This document shows, in pieces, positions 36,401 to 45,727 of a stretch of 64,000 bases of DNA (the stretch's first letter is position 1; each line of letters starts with the position of its first letter). The position numbers were made by a program, and so were the translations under genes. The notes beneath the pieces were generated by a model. The model worked only from the letters and a program-made list of their open reading frames with translations. It did no database searches and had not been told where the DNA came from. The stretch spans positions 323,018 through 387,017 of the forward strand of contig NZ_JOAG01000003.1 of NCBI RefSeq assembly GCF_000725485.1, written 5' to 3'. The DNA is from Nonomuraea candida. Lineage in GTDB: Bacteria; Actinomycetota; Actinomycetes; Streptosporangiales; Streptosporangiaceae.

Positions 36401-38442
36401 ACCCGGGCCTGCCGGAAGGGGCCGCGCCCGGCCCGGTCCTGGAGGTCAGCGACCTTCACGTCTCCTTCGGCGGCGTACGCGCCGTGCGGGGGGTGAGCTA
36501 CTCCGTACGCCCCGGCGAGGTCCTCGGCATCGTGGGCGAGTCCGGCTCGGGCAAGTCGGTCACCACCGCCGCCGTGATGGGGCTGCTGCCGCCGGGGGCG
36601 CGCGTCACCGGCTCGGTGCGCCTGCACGGCAAGGAGCTGATCGGCGCCCCCGAGCGGGTGCTCAACTCCTTCCGCGGCAAGTCCGTGTCGATGGTCTTCC
36701 AGGACCCGCTGTCGGCGCTGACGCCGGTCTACCGGGTGGGCGACCAGATCGCCGAGGCCGTGCGCGTGCACCAGCGCGTCAGCAAGGAGACGGCCCTGGT
36801 CAAGGCGCTCGAACTGCTCGAACTCGTGGGCATCCCGCGCCCGGCCGAGCGGGCGCTGGCCTTCCCCCACGAGTTCTCCGGCGGCATGCGGCAGCGCGTG
36901 GTGATCGCGATGGCCATCGCCAACGACCCCGACGTGATCATCTGCGACGAGCCGACCACGGCGCTCGACGTCACCATCCAGGCTCAGGTGCTGGAGGTGC
37001 TCAAGCGGGCGCAGGCCAAGACGGGCGCGGCGATCATCATGATCACGCACGATCTCGGCGTGGTGGCCGGGTTCGCCGACCGCGTGCTCGTCATGTACGC
37101 CGGCCGGCCCGTCGAGGTGGGCGGCGTGGACGACATCTACTACCGGGCGCGCATGCCGTACACCGTGGGCCTGCTCGGCTCGGTGCCGCGCGTCGACCGG
37201 GGCGGGCGGCAGCCGCTGACGCCCATCGAGGGCAATCCGCCCTCGCCGGCCGCGCTGCCGCCCGGATGCCCGTTCGCGCCGCGCTGCCCGATGCGGATCG
37301 AGGCGTGCGACGAGCGGGAGCCGCCACTGTTCGAGGTGGGCGACGGGCACCGGGCCGCCTGCGTCCGGTGGCAGGAGGTGCGTCCCGGCCCGCCCGCGCC
37401 ACCCGGCGGCGGGCCCGGGCCGCTGCGGGTGCGCGGCGCGCGCACCGTGCTGGCGGTGCGCCACCTGGTCAAGGACTATCCCCTGGTCAAGGGCGCGGTG
37501 TTCAAGCGCAGGGTCGGCACGGTGCAGGCGGTCGCCGGGGTCAGCTTCGACCTGCGGCAGGGCGAGACGCTGGGGCTGGTCGGCGAGTCCGGCAGCGGCA
37601 AGACCACCACGCTGACGCAGATCCTCGAGCTGACCCCGCCGCAGGAGGGCGACATCGTCGTGCTCGGGCACGACATCGCCAGGCTGAGCCGGGCCGAGCG
37701 CGCCGAGATCAGGCGCGACATGCAGGTCGTCTTCCAGGACCCGCTCGCCTCGCTCGACCCGCGCATGACCGTGCACGACATCCTGGCCGAGCCGCTGCGC
37801 ACGCACGGCCGGCGCGACCCCGGGCGGCGCGTCGCCGAGCTGCTCGCCCTGGTCGGCCTCGACCCCTCCCACGCCGCCCGCTACCCGCAGGACTTCTCCG
37901 GCGGGCAGCGCCAGCGCATCGGCATCGCCAGGGCGCTGGCGCTGGAGCCCCGGCTGCTGGTGCTGGACGAGCCGGTCTCCGCGCTGGACGTGTCGATCCA
38001 GGCCGGGGTGATCAACCTGCTCGACTCGCTCAAGGCCAGGCTCGGCCTGTCCTACCTGTTCGTGGCGCACGACCTGGGCGTGGTGCGGTACATCGCCGAC
38101 CGGGTGGCGGTGATGTACCTCGGCAGGATCGCCGAGATCGGGCACGTGGAGGCGGTCTACGACCGTCCGGCGCATCCGTACACCCAGGCTCTGCTGTCGG
38201 CGATCCCGCTGCCCGACCCGGTCCGCGAGCGTTCACGCGAGCGCATCCTGCTCGAAGGCGACCTGCCCAGCCCGGCCAACCCTCCGACGGGCTGCCGATT
38301 CCGCACCAGATGTCCCAAGTTCCGCCACGAACTCACCGACGGGGAGCGCGGGCTCTGCGTCCGGATCGAGCCCGAGGTGCGACCGCTGGGCGCCGACCAG
38401 GGTGCGGCCTGCCATTACGCAGACAAGCGCGAAGTCGTGTAG
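36397..38442 (+). CDS. fused double ATPase of the peptide ABC transporter (DppD-DppF)
   Basis: A 681-residue protein with two complete nucleotide-binding domains. The first (about 15-330) has Walker A GESGSGKS (47-54), signature FSGGMRQR and Walker [13 protein letters not shown], and ends in a C-terminal oligopeptide motif with cysteines ([14 protein letters not shown]). The second (about 350-675) has [16 protein letters not shown] and [12 protein letters not shown], and ends with [10 protein letters not shown]. In most bacteria these are two separate genes; here they are joined by a proline/glycine-rich linker. It powers the import through the two permeases. Confidence 0.93.
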   Translation: MNPGLPEGAAPGPVLEVSDLHVSFGGVRAVRGVSYSVRPGEVLGIVGESGSGKSVTTAAVMGLLPPGARVTGSVRLHGKELIGAPERVLNSFRGKSVSMVFQDPLSALTPVYRVGDQIAEAVRVHQRVSKETALVKALELLELVGIPRPAERALAFPHEFSGGMRQRVVIAMAIANDPDVIICDEPTTALDVTIQAQVLEVLKRAQAKTGAAIIMITHDLGVVAGFADRVLVMYAGRPVEVGGVDDIYYRARMPYTVGLLGSVPRVDRGGRQPLTPIEGNPPSPAALPPGCPFAPRCPMRIEACDEREPPLFEVGDGHRAACVRWQEVRPGPPAPPGGGPGPLRVRGARTVLAVRHLVKDYPLVKGAVFKRRVGTVQAVAGVSFDLRQGETLGLVGESGSGKTTTLTQILELTPPQEGDIVVLGHDIARLSRAERAEIRRDMQVVFQDPLASLDPRMTVHDILAEPLRTHGRRDPGRRVAELLALVGLDPSHAARYPQDFSGGQRQRIGIARALALEPRLLVLDEPVSALDVSIQAGVINLLDSLKARLGLSYLFVAHDLGVVRYIADRVAVMYLGRIAEIGHVEAVYDRPAHPYTQALLSAIPLPDPVRERSRERILLEGDLPSPANPPTGCRFRTRCPKFRHELTDGERGLCVRIEPEVRPLGADQGAACHYADKREVV

Positions 38443-38473
38443 ACCTCGCTCGATCCAGGAGGAATTCCGCTCG

Positions 38474-40168
38474 ATGAAAGCATCACGTCTGGTCATGGCC
38501 GTCACCGTGTCGGGCTCGCTGCTGCTGGCGGGCTGTGGCGCGGACCGGGGCAGCGGGCCGGGGGGCCAGGACAGCGGCGGTGACGAGCGTACGATCAAGG
38601 CCTACGACATCAACCCGCAGCCGCGCGCGAACGTCAAGGACGGCGGGACGCTGCGCTGGGGCATCAACGAGTTCCCCACCCAGTGGAACCGGAACCACGT
38701 CGACGGCAACCTGGCGATGGCCGCCGTGATCAGCAACGCGCTGCTGCCCTCGCCGTTCACCTCCGACGAGAAGGCCGAGATCTCGGTGAACCGCGACTAC
38801 GTGCTCGACGCGCGGGTGACCGAGCAGCGGCCCCGGCAGGTGGTGACGTACACGCTGAACCCGAAGGCCAGGTGGTCCGACGGCAAGCCGATCACGTGGG
38901 TCGACTACCAGGCGCAGTGGCAGGCGCTCAGCGGGCGCGAGCCCGACTTCCACATCGTCTCCTCCACCGGTTACCAGGACATCGAGAAGGTGGCGCGGGG
39001 CAAGGACGACCACGAGGTGGTGGTGACCTTCCGCAGGCCGTTCGGCGACTGGCAGGCGTTGTTCGGGCCGCTGCTGCCGGCCGCGACCAACCGCGACGCG
39101 CAGGCGTTCAACACCGCGTGGGTCAACAAGATCCCGGTGACGGCGGGGCCGTTCAGGTTCGGGGGGTTCGACCAGACGGCCAAGACGATCACGCTGGTGC
39201 GCGACGACACGTGGTGGGGCGACCGGGCCAAGCTGGACAAGATCATTTATCGGGCGTCCGAGCAGGACTCGCTGATCGGCGCGTTCAGCAACGGCGAGCT
39301 CGACGTGATCGACGTCGGGTCCTCCGCGCCCGCCTACGCGCGCGCCCGGACCACGACGGACGCCGAGGTGCGCCAGGCCGCCGGCCCCGACTTCCGGCAC
39401 ATCACCTTCAACGGCTCCAGCGAGCTGCTCAAGGACCGCAACGTGCGCCAGGCCATCCAGCTCGGCATCAACCGCCAGGCCATCGCCCAGTCCGACCTGC
39501 AAGGGCTGGACTGGCCGATCACGCTGCTCAACAACCACTTCTTCATGAACACGCAGGAGGGCTACCAGGACAACGCCGGGGCCCTCGGCGCCTACAACCC
39601 CGACAAGGCCAGGCGGATGCTGGACGCCGCCGGGTGGCGGACGAGCGGCTCGGTCAGGCAGAAGAACGGCAAGGTCCTCGACCTGAGGTTCGTGGTGCCG
39701 TCCGGGGTGCAGGTCAGCAAGGCGGAGGGCGAGCTGGTGCAGAGCATGCTCGCCCAGATCGGCGTCAAGGTCACCATCAAGGCGGTGCCCAGCGACGACT
39801 TCTTCACCAAATACGTCATCCCCGGCAACTTCGACCTCACCCCGTTCGCCTACATCGGCACGCCGTTCCCGGTGTCCAGCAGTTACGGGATCTACGCCAA
39901 CGCGACCGGCGGGCAGAGCTGGAACGCCAACTTCGGCCGCACCGGGTCGCCGGCCATCGACCAGGCCATGAGCCGGGCCGCGCAGAGCCTCGACCCCGTG
40001 CGGGCGCGCGCCGCCACCAACGCGGCCGACCGGCTCATCTGGCAGGAGGTGAACGTGCTCCCGCTCTACCAGCGGCCGCAGATGGTGGCGGTGCGCCGGA
40101 CGCTGGCGAACGTGGGCGCGCGCGGCTTCTTCGACCTGCGCTACCAGGACATCGGCTTCACCGGCTGA
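38474..40168 (+). CDS. peptide-binding lipoprotein of the ABC transporter
   Basis: A 564-residue extracellular binding protein (SBP family 5). Signal peptide with lipobox LLLAGC, linker rich in Gly, Asp and Ser, then the family core: WGINEFPTQWN, YTLNPKARWSDGKPITWVDY, VTFRRPFGDW and FNGSSELLKDRNVRQAIQLGINRQ. It determines the substrate and ends with YQRPQMVAVRRTLANVG. The ATG at 38474 has AGGAGGA ten bases before it. It is the last gene of the transport operon, 31 bp after the ATPase. The ligand is not predictable. Confidence 0.93.
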   Translation: MKASRLVMAVTVSGSLLLAGCGADRGSGPGGQDSGGDERTIKAYDINPQPRANVKDGGTLRWGINEFPTQWNRNHVDGNLAMAAVISNALLPSPFTSDEKAEISVNRDYVLDARVTEQRPRQVVTYTLNPKARWSDGKPITWVDYQAQWQALSGREPDFHIVSSTGYQDIEKVARGKDDHEVVVTFRRPFGDWQALFGPLLPAATNRDAQAFNTAWVNKIPVTAGPFRFGGFDQTAKTITLVRDDTWWGDRAKLDKIIYRASEQDSLIGAFSNGELDVIDVGSSAPAYARARTTTDAEVRQAAGPDFRHITFNGSSELLKDRNVRQAIQLGINRQAIAQSDLQGLDWPITLLNNHFFMNTQEGYQDNAGALGAYNPDKARRMLDAAGWRTSGSVRQKNGKVLDLRFVVPSGVQVSKAEGELVQSMLAQIGVKVTIKAVPSDDFFTKYVIPGNFDLTPFAYIGTPFPVSSSYGIYANATGGQSWNANFGRTGSPAIDQAMSRAAQSLDPVRARAATNAADRLIWQEVNVLPLYQRPQMVAVRRTLANVGARGFFDLRYQDIGFTG

Positions 40169-40227
40169 ACGACCGCCCCGCCCCCCGCCACGCTGGACCT
40201 GTCGGGGCCGCCGTGTACAAAGGGGGG

Positions 40228-41331
40228 GTGACGACGAAGCTCTCCTGGTCCCAGATCCTCTCCTGGCGGTTGCGCCGGCAGTTCGTCAGCGCGGCCGACG
40301 GCGGCGGCGCGGTGGCCGTGGCGCGGCGGTTGTGCGGGGTGCAGGCCCAGGTCGCCTCCTCGGCGCGGCTCGCGGTGGCGGTCAGGAGCGCCAGGCCCGA
40401 CCCCGGGGAGATCGACCGGGCCCTGTGGGCCGAGCGCACGCTGGTCAAAACCTGGATCATGCGCGGCACCCTCCACCTGCTCCCCGCCGACCAGCTCGCC
40501 GACCACTGCGCCGCGCTCGGCACGCTGCGCTTCTGGGAGAAGGGCTCCTGGCAGCGCGGCCACGGGGTCACCGCCGCCGAGATCGCGGCGATCGTCGAGG
40601 CCGTGCCCGCCGCGCTCGGCGACCGCGTCCTGACCAGGGAGGAGCTGGTCGACGCCGTGGTGGCGGAGACGGGCGACGCCCACCTGCGCGAGGCGCTCAC
40701 GTCCGGCTGGGGCGCGCTGCTCAAGCCGCTGAGCCGTCTGGGCGAGCTGTGCTACGGGCCGCCGCGCGAGGGCAGGGTCACCTTCACCACGCCGCGCGCC
40801 TGGCTGCCCGGCTGGCCCGGCTCGCTCCCGCCGCAGGAGGAGGCCGGGGTGCGGGTGGTCCGGGCCTTCCTGGGCGCCCACGGGCCCGCCACGCCGCAGA
40901 TGCTCGACACCTGGCTGTTCGGCGGCGTGGCCAGGAAGGCCGTGCTGAAGGAATGGTTCGCCGCGCTCGCGCCGGAGCTGACGGAGGTCGAGACCGACGA
41001 CGGCAGCGTGCTCCTGGCGCTGACCGAGCACCTCGACGATCTCGCGGCCGGCCCGCCCTCGACCGGGGTTCACCTGCTGCCCGGCTTCGACCAGTACATT
41101 CTGGGCGCGCCGCGCGGCCTGACCCCGCTGCTCCCGGCCGAGCTGAAGGCCAAGGTGAGCCGGCAGGCCGGGTGGATCTCCCCCGTGGTCGTCCATGAGG
41201 GGCGGGTGGCGGGGGTGTGGGAGGCCAAGGGCGGCAAGGTCACGCTCGACCTCGCCGAGCCGGTGCCCCGGGGGCCGCTCGACGCGGCGGTCGGCCGCAT
41301 GCGCGAGTTGCTCGCCGCCTTCAGCGGATGA
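40228..41331 (+). CDS. winged-helix DNA-binding protein, AlkZ/YcaQ-like
   Basis: A 367-residue protein of the HTH_42 superfamily (AlkZ, YcaQ). Residues 39-41 are QAQ in RLCGVQAQVASSARLA, the place of the QxQ catalytic motif of the DNA glycosylases that remove azinomycin and crosslink lesions. TWIMRGTLHLLPADQL and the C-terminal HLLPGFDQYILG are also family marks. It may be a lesion-specific glycosylase, but most members are untested, so activity is inferred. The start is a GTG at 40228 after a G-run. Its frame begins 59 bp after the binding protein gene. Confidence 0.87.
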   Translation: MTTKLSWSQILSWRLRRQFVSAADGGGAVAVARRLCGVQAQVASSARLAVAVRSARPDPGEIDRALWAERTLVKTWIMRGTLHLLPADQLADHCAALGTLRFWEKGSWQRGHGVTAAEIAAIVEAVPAALGDRVLTREELVDAVVAETGDAHLREALTSGWGALLKPLSRLGELCYGPPREGRVTFTTPRAWLPGWPGSLPPQEEAGVRVVRAFLGAHGPATPQMLDTWLFGGVARKAVLKEWFAALAPELTEVETDDGSVLLALTEHLDDLAAGPPSTGVHLLPGFDQYILGAPRGLTPLLPAELKAKVSRQAGWISPVVVHEGRVAGVWEAKGGKVTLDLAEPVPRGPLDAAVGRMRELLAAFSG

Positions 41332-41411
41332 CCTGCGGGCACGCTTGACCGGCCGGGGGCGGATCCTCCGCCGCCCTCAGAGCGGGCGCCCGGGCCGGGC
41401 CCGAGAGCGGG

Positions 41412-41663
41412 TCAGGCCGAGGTGCCGGCCATCACGCGGTCGACGATGCCCTTGGTGCCCTCCTCGCGGGCGCAGTGGGCGCAGCAGTACCAGTGCTCGC
41501 CCGACTGCACGCCGTGTCCGATGACCTTGGTCCCGCAGTGCTCGCAGATCGGCGCCATCGCCTCGATCGCGCACTGGAAGCAGTCGAAGGTGTGCACCGC
41601 TCCCTGCGCGTGCACCTCGAACGCCATGTCGTAGTCGTTGCCGCAGGTCTCGCAGACAGCCAT
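41412..41663 (-). CDS. small zinc-ribbon protein
   Basis: An 83-residue conserved actinobacterial protein. It carries three CxxC pairs: CETCG (4-8), CEHCG and CCAHC, plus FDCFQC, which fits two zinc-binding knuckles. The core VHAQGAVHTFDCFQCAIEAMAP is the family signature. The ATG at 41663 has AGGGGA six bases upstream and is preferred over an upstream in-frame start. Function unknown. Confidence 0.83.
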   Translation of the reverse strand: MAVCETCGNDYDMAFEVHAQGAVHTFDCFQCAIEAMAPICEHCGTKVIGHGVQSGEHWYCCAHCAREEGTKGIVDRVMAGTSA

Positions 41664-41757
41664 GGTGATCCCCTTTGCAGTCGATCCGCCGGGGGGATAC
41701 CCGGTTCCGTGGTCCCCTTTCCCCAAACGACCGCCATATTCCGGCCGCACCCTCCCG

Positions 41758-42876
41758 TCACCCTCGTGCCACGGCGAACCGGGCCAGCAGCGGCAGGCCG
41801 AGGAGCCCGAGCGCGGCCAGCGCGACGGGCAGCCCGAACAGGTCGCTCAGCCCGGCCACGAGCAGCGGGCTCACCACGAACCCCGTGTAGGAGATGGTGG
41901 ACACGCCCCACACCGTCGTCCCGCTGGAGTCGTCGGCCGCCGCGCGGCTGAGCAGGGCCGGCACCAGCGGGCCGAGCGCCAGCCCGGCCAGGGCGAACCC
42001 GGCCAGCGAGACCGGCACCTGCGCGGCGGGCGGGGCCAGCACCTCCGCGCCCAGCCCCGCCAGCGCGCTGCCGGCCCCGCCGCCCGCCCCGGCCACCAGG
42101 TACAACGTCCTGAGTGAGGTCCTGGGCAGCGCCTGCACGACCAGCCGCCCGGCCGTCAGCGCCGCCATGTAGACCGCGGGCGCGGCGCCGGCGACCAGCG
42201 GGGTGGCGCCCCGGTGCTCCTCCAGCAGCAGGACCGACCACTGCTCGACCGAGTTCTCGATGACCAGGGCGCAGCCGGCCAGCAGGCCCAGCAGGATCAC
42301 GCCGCCCCACGGCCGTCGCCGCTCGCCCCCCGGCTCCTCGCCGGGCCGTCCCCGGCCCAGGGGCAGGGCCAGCAGGGTCAGCGACGTGGCCGCCGTGACG
42401 GCGGCGATGACGAGGAGCACCGGAGCGACGCCGAGACCGTACGAGCGGGCCAGGCCGGTCAGCGGGGCCGCGACGATGACCGCGACGGGAAAGGCGGCGT
42501 GCACCGGCTGGAAGAGGCGGCGGCCGGTCTCGCGCTCGGCGCGCCCGGTGGCCAGGTTCAGCGTGATCTCCAGCGCGCCGCTGCCGGCGCCGACCAGCAG
42601 CAGCGCCAGCGCGAGCTGCCAGGCGGTGCCGGCCGCCCCGATCGCGGCCACGCTGAGCGCGAACAGGGCCATGGCCGCCATCAGCGCGGGCCGCTCCCGT
42701 CCCCTGGCCAGCCGCCCGGCCAGCGCCATCGCGGGCAGCGCGCCCACCGGGACGGCGCTCAGCGCCAGCCCCAGCGCCCCGGCCGAGAGGGCCAGCTCCG
42801 CCTTGACGGCGGGCAGCAGGGCCGACCACGAGCCCCAGAAGACAGCCCAGGCGGCGCAGACCGCGATCAGCGGCAT
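41758..42876 (-). CDS. MFS transporter, 12-helix
   Basis: A 372-residue major facilitator with about 12 hydrophobic helices. The N-terminal half has WAVFWGSWSALLPAVKAEL and LAGRLARGRERP (short motif A loop). A charged loop (GRGRPGEEPGGERRRP) separates the halves. It resembles YbjJ/FucP-type transporters, and the substrate is unknown. It is divergent from the SapA-like gene. Confidence 0.86.
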   Translation of the reverse strand: MPLIAVCAAWAVFWGSWSALLPAVKAELALSAGALGLALSAVPVGALPAMALAGRLARGRERPALMAAMALFALSVAAIGAAGTAWQLALALLLVGAGSGALEITLNLATGRAERETGRRLFQPVHAAFPVAVIVAAPLTGLARSYGLGVAPVLLVIAAVTAATSLTLLALPLGRGRPGEEPGGERRRPWGGVILLGLLAGCALVIENSVEQWSVLLLEEHRGATPLVAGAAPAVYMAALTAGRLVVQALPRTSLRTLYLVAGAGGGAGSALAGLGAEVLAPPAAQVPVSLAGFALAGLALGPLVPALLSRAAADDSSGTTVWGVSTISYTGFVVSPLLVAGLSDLFGLPVALAALGLLGLPLLARFAVARG

Positions 42877-42889
42877 TTACCAGCACTCC

Positions 42890-42918
42890 TTGAGTTTTCG
42901 GTCAGATTCCAGTAAAGA
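42890..42918 (+). promoter_or_regulatory. candidate sigma-A promoter for the SapA-like gene
   Basis: TTGAGT (42890-42895) and TAAAGA (42913-42918) are 17 bp apart and 36 bp before the GTG start. Good spacing, fair -10 match. Confidence 0.45.
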
Positions 42919-42954
42919 TCAGCTTTGCTCTTGATCCCCCTCGGAAGGAAGCTC

Positions 42955-43404
42955 GTGCTCACCCGTACGGTCATCGCGGCCGCCTTGGTCGCCGCCGGAA
43001 TCGCCGCCACCCCGTCCGCCGCGTACGCCGCCTCGGCCGCGTACACCCCCGAGCGCGTCTGCGGGAAGGGCTTCCACCGGGTCAAGGACGGTCACCGTGC
43101 GATGACCACGCGCGACGGGGCGGTGTTCGGGCACGTCTACCTGATGTACAGCAAGCGCAGCGGCAAGAACTGCGTGGCCGCGATCAAGACAGCCTACGCG
43201 GGCGCCCGCACGACCACCGGCGCCTACCTCCAGGTGCGTGGCGGCGGCCGGAGCGAGGACGTGCAGAAATACCGCTACTACGCTGAGACCGGGCACATCC
43301 GGGGCGCGTGGAAGTGCGTCAGGTACGAAGGCTGGACCCGCGACCCCGACAACCGCGTCACGGCGTGGGGCGGCCGCAAGACCTGGGGCAACTGCGCCGG
43401 CTGA
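42955..43404 (+). CDS. secreted SapA-like (spore-associated protein A type) protein
   Basis: A 149-residue protein with a cleaved signal peptide (LTRTVIAAALVAAGIAATPSAAYA) and a small cysteine-containing domain. The mature part has VCGKGFHRV, GHVYLMYSKRSGKNCVAAIKTA and GAWKCVRYEGWT, which match spore-associated protein A of streptomycetes in order and spacing, with cysteines at about 40, 80, 128 and near the C-terminus. Homologues are found on spore or aerial hyphae; the exact role is unknown. The GTG start at 42955 follows GGAAGGAA. Confidence 0.75.
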   Translation: MLTRTVIAAALVAAGIAATPSAAYAASAAYTPERVCGKGFHRVKDGHRAMTTRDGAVFGHVYLMYSKRSGKNCVAAIKTAYAGARTTTGAYLQVRGGGRSEDVQKYRYYAETGHIRGAWKCVRYEGWTRDPDNRVTAWGGRKTWGNCAG

Positions 43405-43543
43405 TCGAGGGGTAGACGCCTGATCGGGGGTAGGGGTCCCGGTACGGCCGGATCGGCTCGGGTGAAACTTCTCGCCGGAGCTGTCACATCGAAGCGGGCT
43501 GTCCCGTCCTCTGGGTGCGTAAGACGAAACCACGGAGGTTCTC

Positions 43544-43987
43544 ATGACCCAGCGGATCAACATCGCCCAGCACGTCCCCGACGTCTACCGCCATTTCCTG
43601 GCCGTGGAGCAGCTGCTGCACGACAGCGAGCTGCCCACCGCGACCATCGAGCTGGTCAAGCTGCGTGCCAGCCAGATCAACGGCTGCGGTTTCTGCGTGG
43701 ACATGCACAGCCGTGACATGAAGAAGGCCGGTGAGAGCGACGAGCGGCTGTGGTCGGTGGTGGCCTGGCGTGAGGCGACGGTCTACACGCCGGCCGAGCG
43801 GGCCGCGCTGGCCCTGACGGAGGAGGCCACCAGGCTGGCCGACCGGGAGGCCGTGCCGGACGCGGTGTGGCAGGAGGCGGCCGAGCACTACACGGACAAG
43901 CAGCTCGCGCTGCTCGTCGCGGCGATCGCGATGATCAACGCCTGGAACCGGATCGGTGTCACCACGAGGCTCACGCCGGGGAGGTGA
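43544..43987 (+). CDS. AhpD-like carboxymuconolactone decarboxylase-family protein
   Basis: A 147-residue helical protein with the AhpD active site CGFCVDMH (C48, C51, H55) in LRASQINGCGFCVDMHSRDM. Such proteins are alkylhydroperoxidase partners or peroxide-reducing enzymes, active as trimers. It is monocistronic. The ATG at 43544 is preceded by GGAGG (CCACGGAGGTTCTC). The stop codon is in the first copy of a 38-bp direct repeat. Confidence 0.9.
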   Translation: MTQRINIAQHVPDVYRHFLAVEQLLHDSELPTATIELVKLRASQINGCGFCVDMHSRDMKKAGESDERLWSVVAWREATVYTPAERAALALTEEATRLADREAVPDAVWQEAAEHYTDKQLALLVAAIAMINAWNRIGVTTRLTPGR

Positions 43988-44026
43988 GTTTCCGGGGGTC
44001 GTGGAGGGCGACGCCGGGGAGGTGAG
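43973..44026. repeat. 38-bp direct repeat across the stop codon of the AhpD-like gene
   Basis: ACGCCGGGGAGGTGAG at 43973-43988 recurs at 44011-44026, 38 bp on. The TGA stop is in the first copy, and the second copy retains it. Confidence 0.75.
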
Positions 44027-44365
44027 TCTTCGGCCCGTCGCCCGACTGACACCGGGCGCGCCCTGGGCGGTCGCGGGAGCACCGCCGGCCGGGCGTGGTT
44101 CCAGCCCGGCGCCGGGAGCGGCCGCGGGGGACGTGAGCCTGGCCGGCCGTGGCGCAGCGGCACCGGTCGTGAAGAGCGACTTTTACCCTGTGGAGAAATA
44201 CATTGAGGGATCGGGCCCGGCCCGATTAGGTTGGCGCGCATGGCAGGCGGTGAACGCCCGCCATGCGGACGCCGAACGAGCGCGGCGCACGAATTCGCCG
44301 AAACTCGTGAGACGTCGCGAGTTGTCGAGCGAAGGAGAAGCAGACGCGCTCGGAAGGGGGTCGTC
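43988..44365. other. intergenic region before the two microprotein genes
   Basis: No gene. An inverted repeat AACTCG (44302-44307) with CGAGTT (44318-44323), and the imperfect hairpin GGCAGGCG-GTGAA-CGCCCGCC at 44241-44261, lie upstream of the first microprotein. A TACATT at 44199-44204 may be a -10 box. Confidence 0.4.
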
Positions 44366-44461
44366 ATGAAACGCGTCAGAGTCACCAAGCCGGTCAAGCG
44401 GCGCATCCAGCAGGTCGAGCTGGATCTGCGGTCGCCCTCCGGTCGCAGACTTCCCTATTGA
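44366..44461 (+). CDS. 31-residue basic microprotein
   Basis: A tiny, highly basic peptide, MKRVRVTKPVKRRIQQVELD followed by LRSPSGRRLPY. The ATG has GGAAGGGGG seven bases upstream, so translation is plausible. It shares MKR at the start and a V-x-DLR-x-x-x-GR pattern at the end with the microprotein 75 bp downstream, so the two seem to be paralogues. I know no family. It might be a nucleic-acid-binding peptide, a leader or a short-lived regulator. Confidence 0.5.
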   Translation: MKRVRVTKPVKRRIQQVELDLRSPSGRRLPY

Positions 44462-44535
44462 CCTGCTCCTTACACCGAGCTTACGGGGGCATCTGTAGAT
44501 AACATAGGTAACAGGATTATCACGGGGGGCTCACG

Positions 44536-44706
44536 ATGAAGAGGCTTGTGGTGGTGCCGCCACATGTTGCCAGGCACAAGATCCGCGACATCCGTTCGGC
44601 CGATCGCCGCCACAAGCCCCCCGCCGACCCCAAGGTGATCGACCTGCGGGCCTACACGGGCAGGAACGTGATCCGCTTTCCCGGCGGGCCCACCCCGGCG
44701 GCCTGA
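44536..44706 (+). CDS. 56-residue basic microprotein, paralogue of the preceding one
   Basis: Begins MKRLVVVPPHVARHKIRDIR and ends PKVIDLRAYTGRNVIRFPGG with a short PTPAA tail. Basic residues are dense in the first half; the C-terminal core VIDLRAYTGRN matches VELDLRSPSGRR of its neighbour. A GGGGGGC lies just before the ATG. Codon use is high in G/C third positions. An AT-richer stretch (GTAGATAACATAGGTAACAG, 44491-44510) before it may be a promoter. Confidence 0.55.
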   Translation: MKRLVVVPPHVARHKIRDIRSADRRHKPPADPKVIDLRAYTGRNVIRFPGGPTPAA

Positions 44707-44896
44707 GATCCGGGCCGCCCCCGAACCGGAGTTCCGGTGACCGGGCAGGGGTGGCCCCGGTGACCGGGCAAGGTGGGCTCGCGTAACGGCGGGTCCGCGG
44801 TGACGGGTCAGAGGCCGTTTCCTGGAGGGCCGTCAGCCGGAGTACGGCGGGTGGAAGGCCCCGGCTGTGCCGTAAGAGAAGGAGAAAGCGCAGCCC

Positions 44897-45517
44897 TCAC
44901 CCATACAGGCGCTTGGCGTACGTCTCGCCGTAGTAGCTTTCGAGCTCTTCGAGGCTCTCTTCCACCTTCTGCACGTCCTTGACCAGCTGCGCGTGCGACG
45001 GCAGGCCGTCCGGGCCCCAGTTGTCGGGCTTCCACAGCGACGAGCGCAGGAACGCCTTGGCGCAGTGGAAGAAGATCTGCTCGATCTCCACGACGAGCGC
45101 CAGACGCGGGCGGTGCCCCTTGACGATCATCTCGTCGAAGAACGGCGCCTCGCGCACCAGCCGGGCCCGCCCGTTGATGCGCAGGGTCTCGTTCCGGGTG
45201 GGGATCAGAAAGATCAGCCCAACGTGCGGGTTCTTCAGGATGTTGAGGAACCCGTCCGCCCGCCGGTTCCCCGGGCGGTCCGGAATCGCGATCGTGGTGT
45301 CGTCGATGACGTGGACGAAGCCGGCCGGGTCGCCCTTCGGTGACACGTCACAGTTGCCGGCGTCGTCCGAAGTGGCGATGAGGCAGAACGGCGAGGCCGC
45401 CAGCCACTGACGGTCACGCTCGTGCAGCCGCACGCGATCCTTGCTCGCGGCCCTCGGCATGACCTCGCCGAGCAGCTCGCGCAGCTCGGTCTCCGACTCG
45501 ATCTCGGCCCAGCTCAT
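44897..45517 (-). CDS. PPOX-class flavoprotein (pyridoxamine 5'-phosphate oxidase-like)
   Basis: A 206-residue split-barrel flavoprotein of the MSMEG_1061-type family. ASPFCLIATSDDAGNCDVSPKGDPAG is the conserved strand pair near the FMN, followed by IAIPDRPGNRRADGFLNILKNPHVGLIFLIPTRNETLRINGRA. The C-terminus is a helix (KRLYG). Family members bind FMN or F420 and reduce unknown substrates. It stands alone. It is convergent with the microprotein genes. Confidence 0.87.
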   Translation of the reverse strand: MSWAEIESETELRELLGEVMPRAASKDRVRLHERDRQWLAASPFCLIATSDDAGNCDVSPKGDPAGFVHVIDDTTIAIPDRPGNRRADGFLNILKNPHVGLIFLIPTRNETLRINGRARLVREAPFFDEMIVKGHRPRLALVVEIEQIFFHCAKAFLRSSLWKPDNWGPDGLPSHAQLVKDVQKVEESLEELESYYGETYAKRLYG

Positions 45518-45675
45518 GGTGCTTCTCCCTTCAGGGGTTACCTGGTGATTTTGTCAGGGAATCGAGCCGAGCGTCCGATGCGGCGTCCGAAGGACGAGAC
45601 CGCCCTGGTCACCGGGGGCCACACAGGCCACCCCCGCGCGGCGCGCGGGTTCCGCCCTCGCCACCGGACGCGCGC

Positions 45676-45727
45676 GTGAGGTGCGACCCCGCATCACCAG
45701 GGTGAGGTGTGACGCCGCATCACCAGC
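45676..45727. repeat. 26-bp direct repeat at the 3' end of the PrsW-like gene
   Basis: Copies at 45676-45701 and 45702-45727 differ by 3 bases. The stop codon of the minus-strand gene (45722-45720) is in the proximal copy and is kept in the distal copy. Confidence 0.8.
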
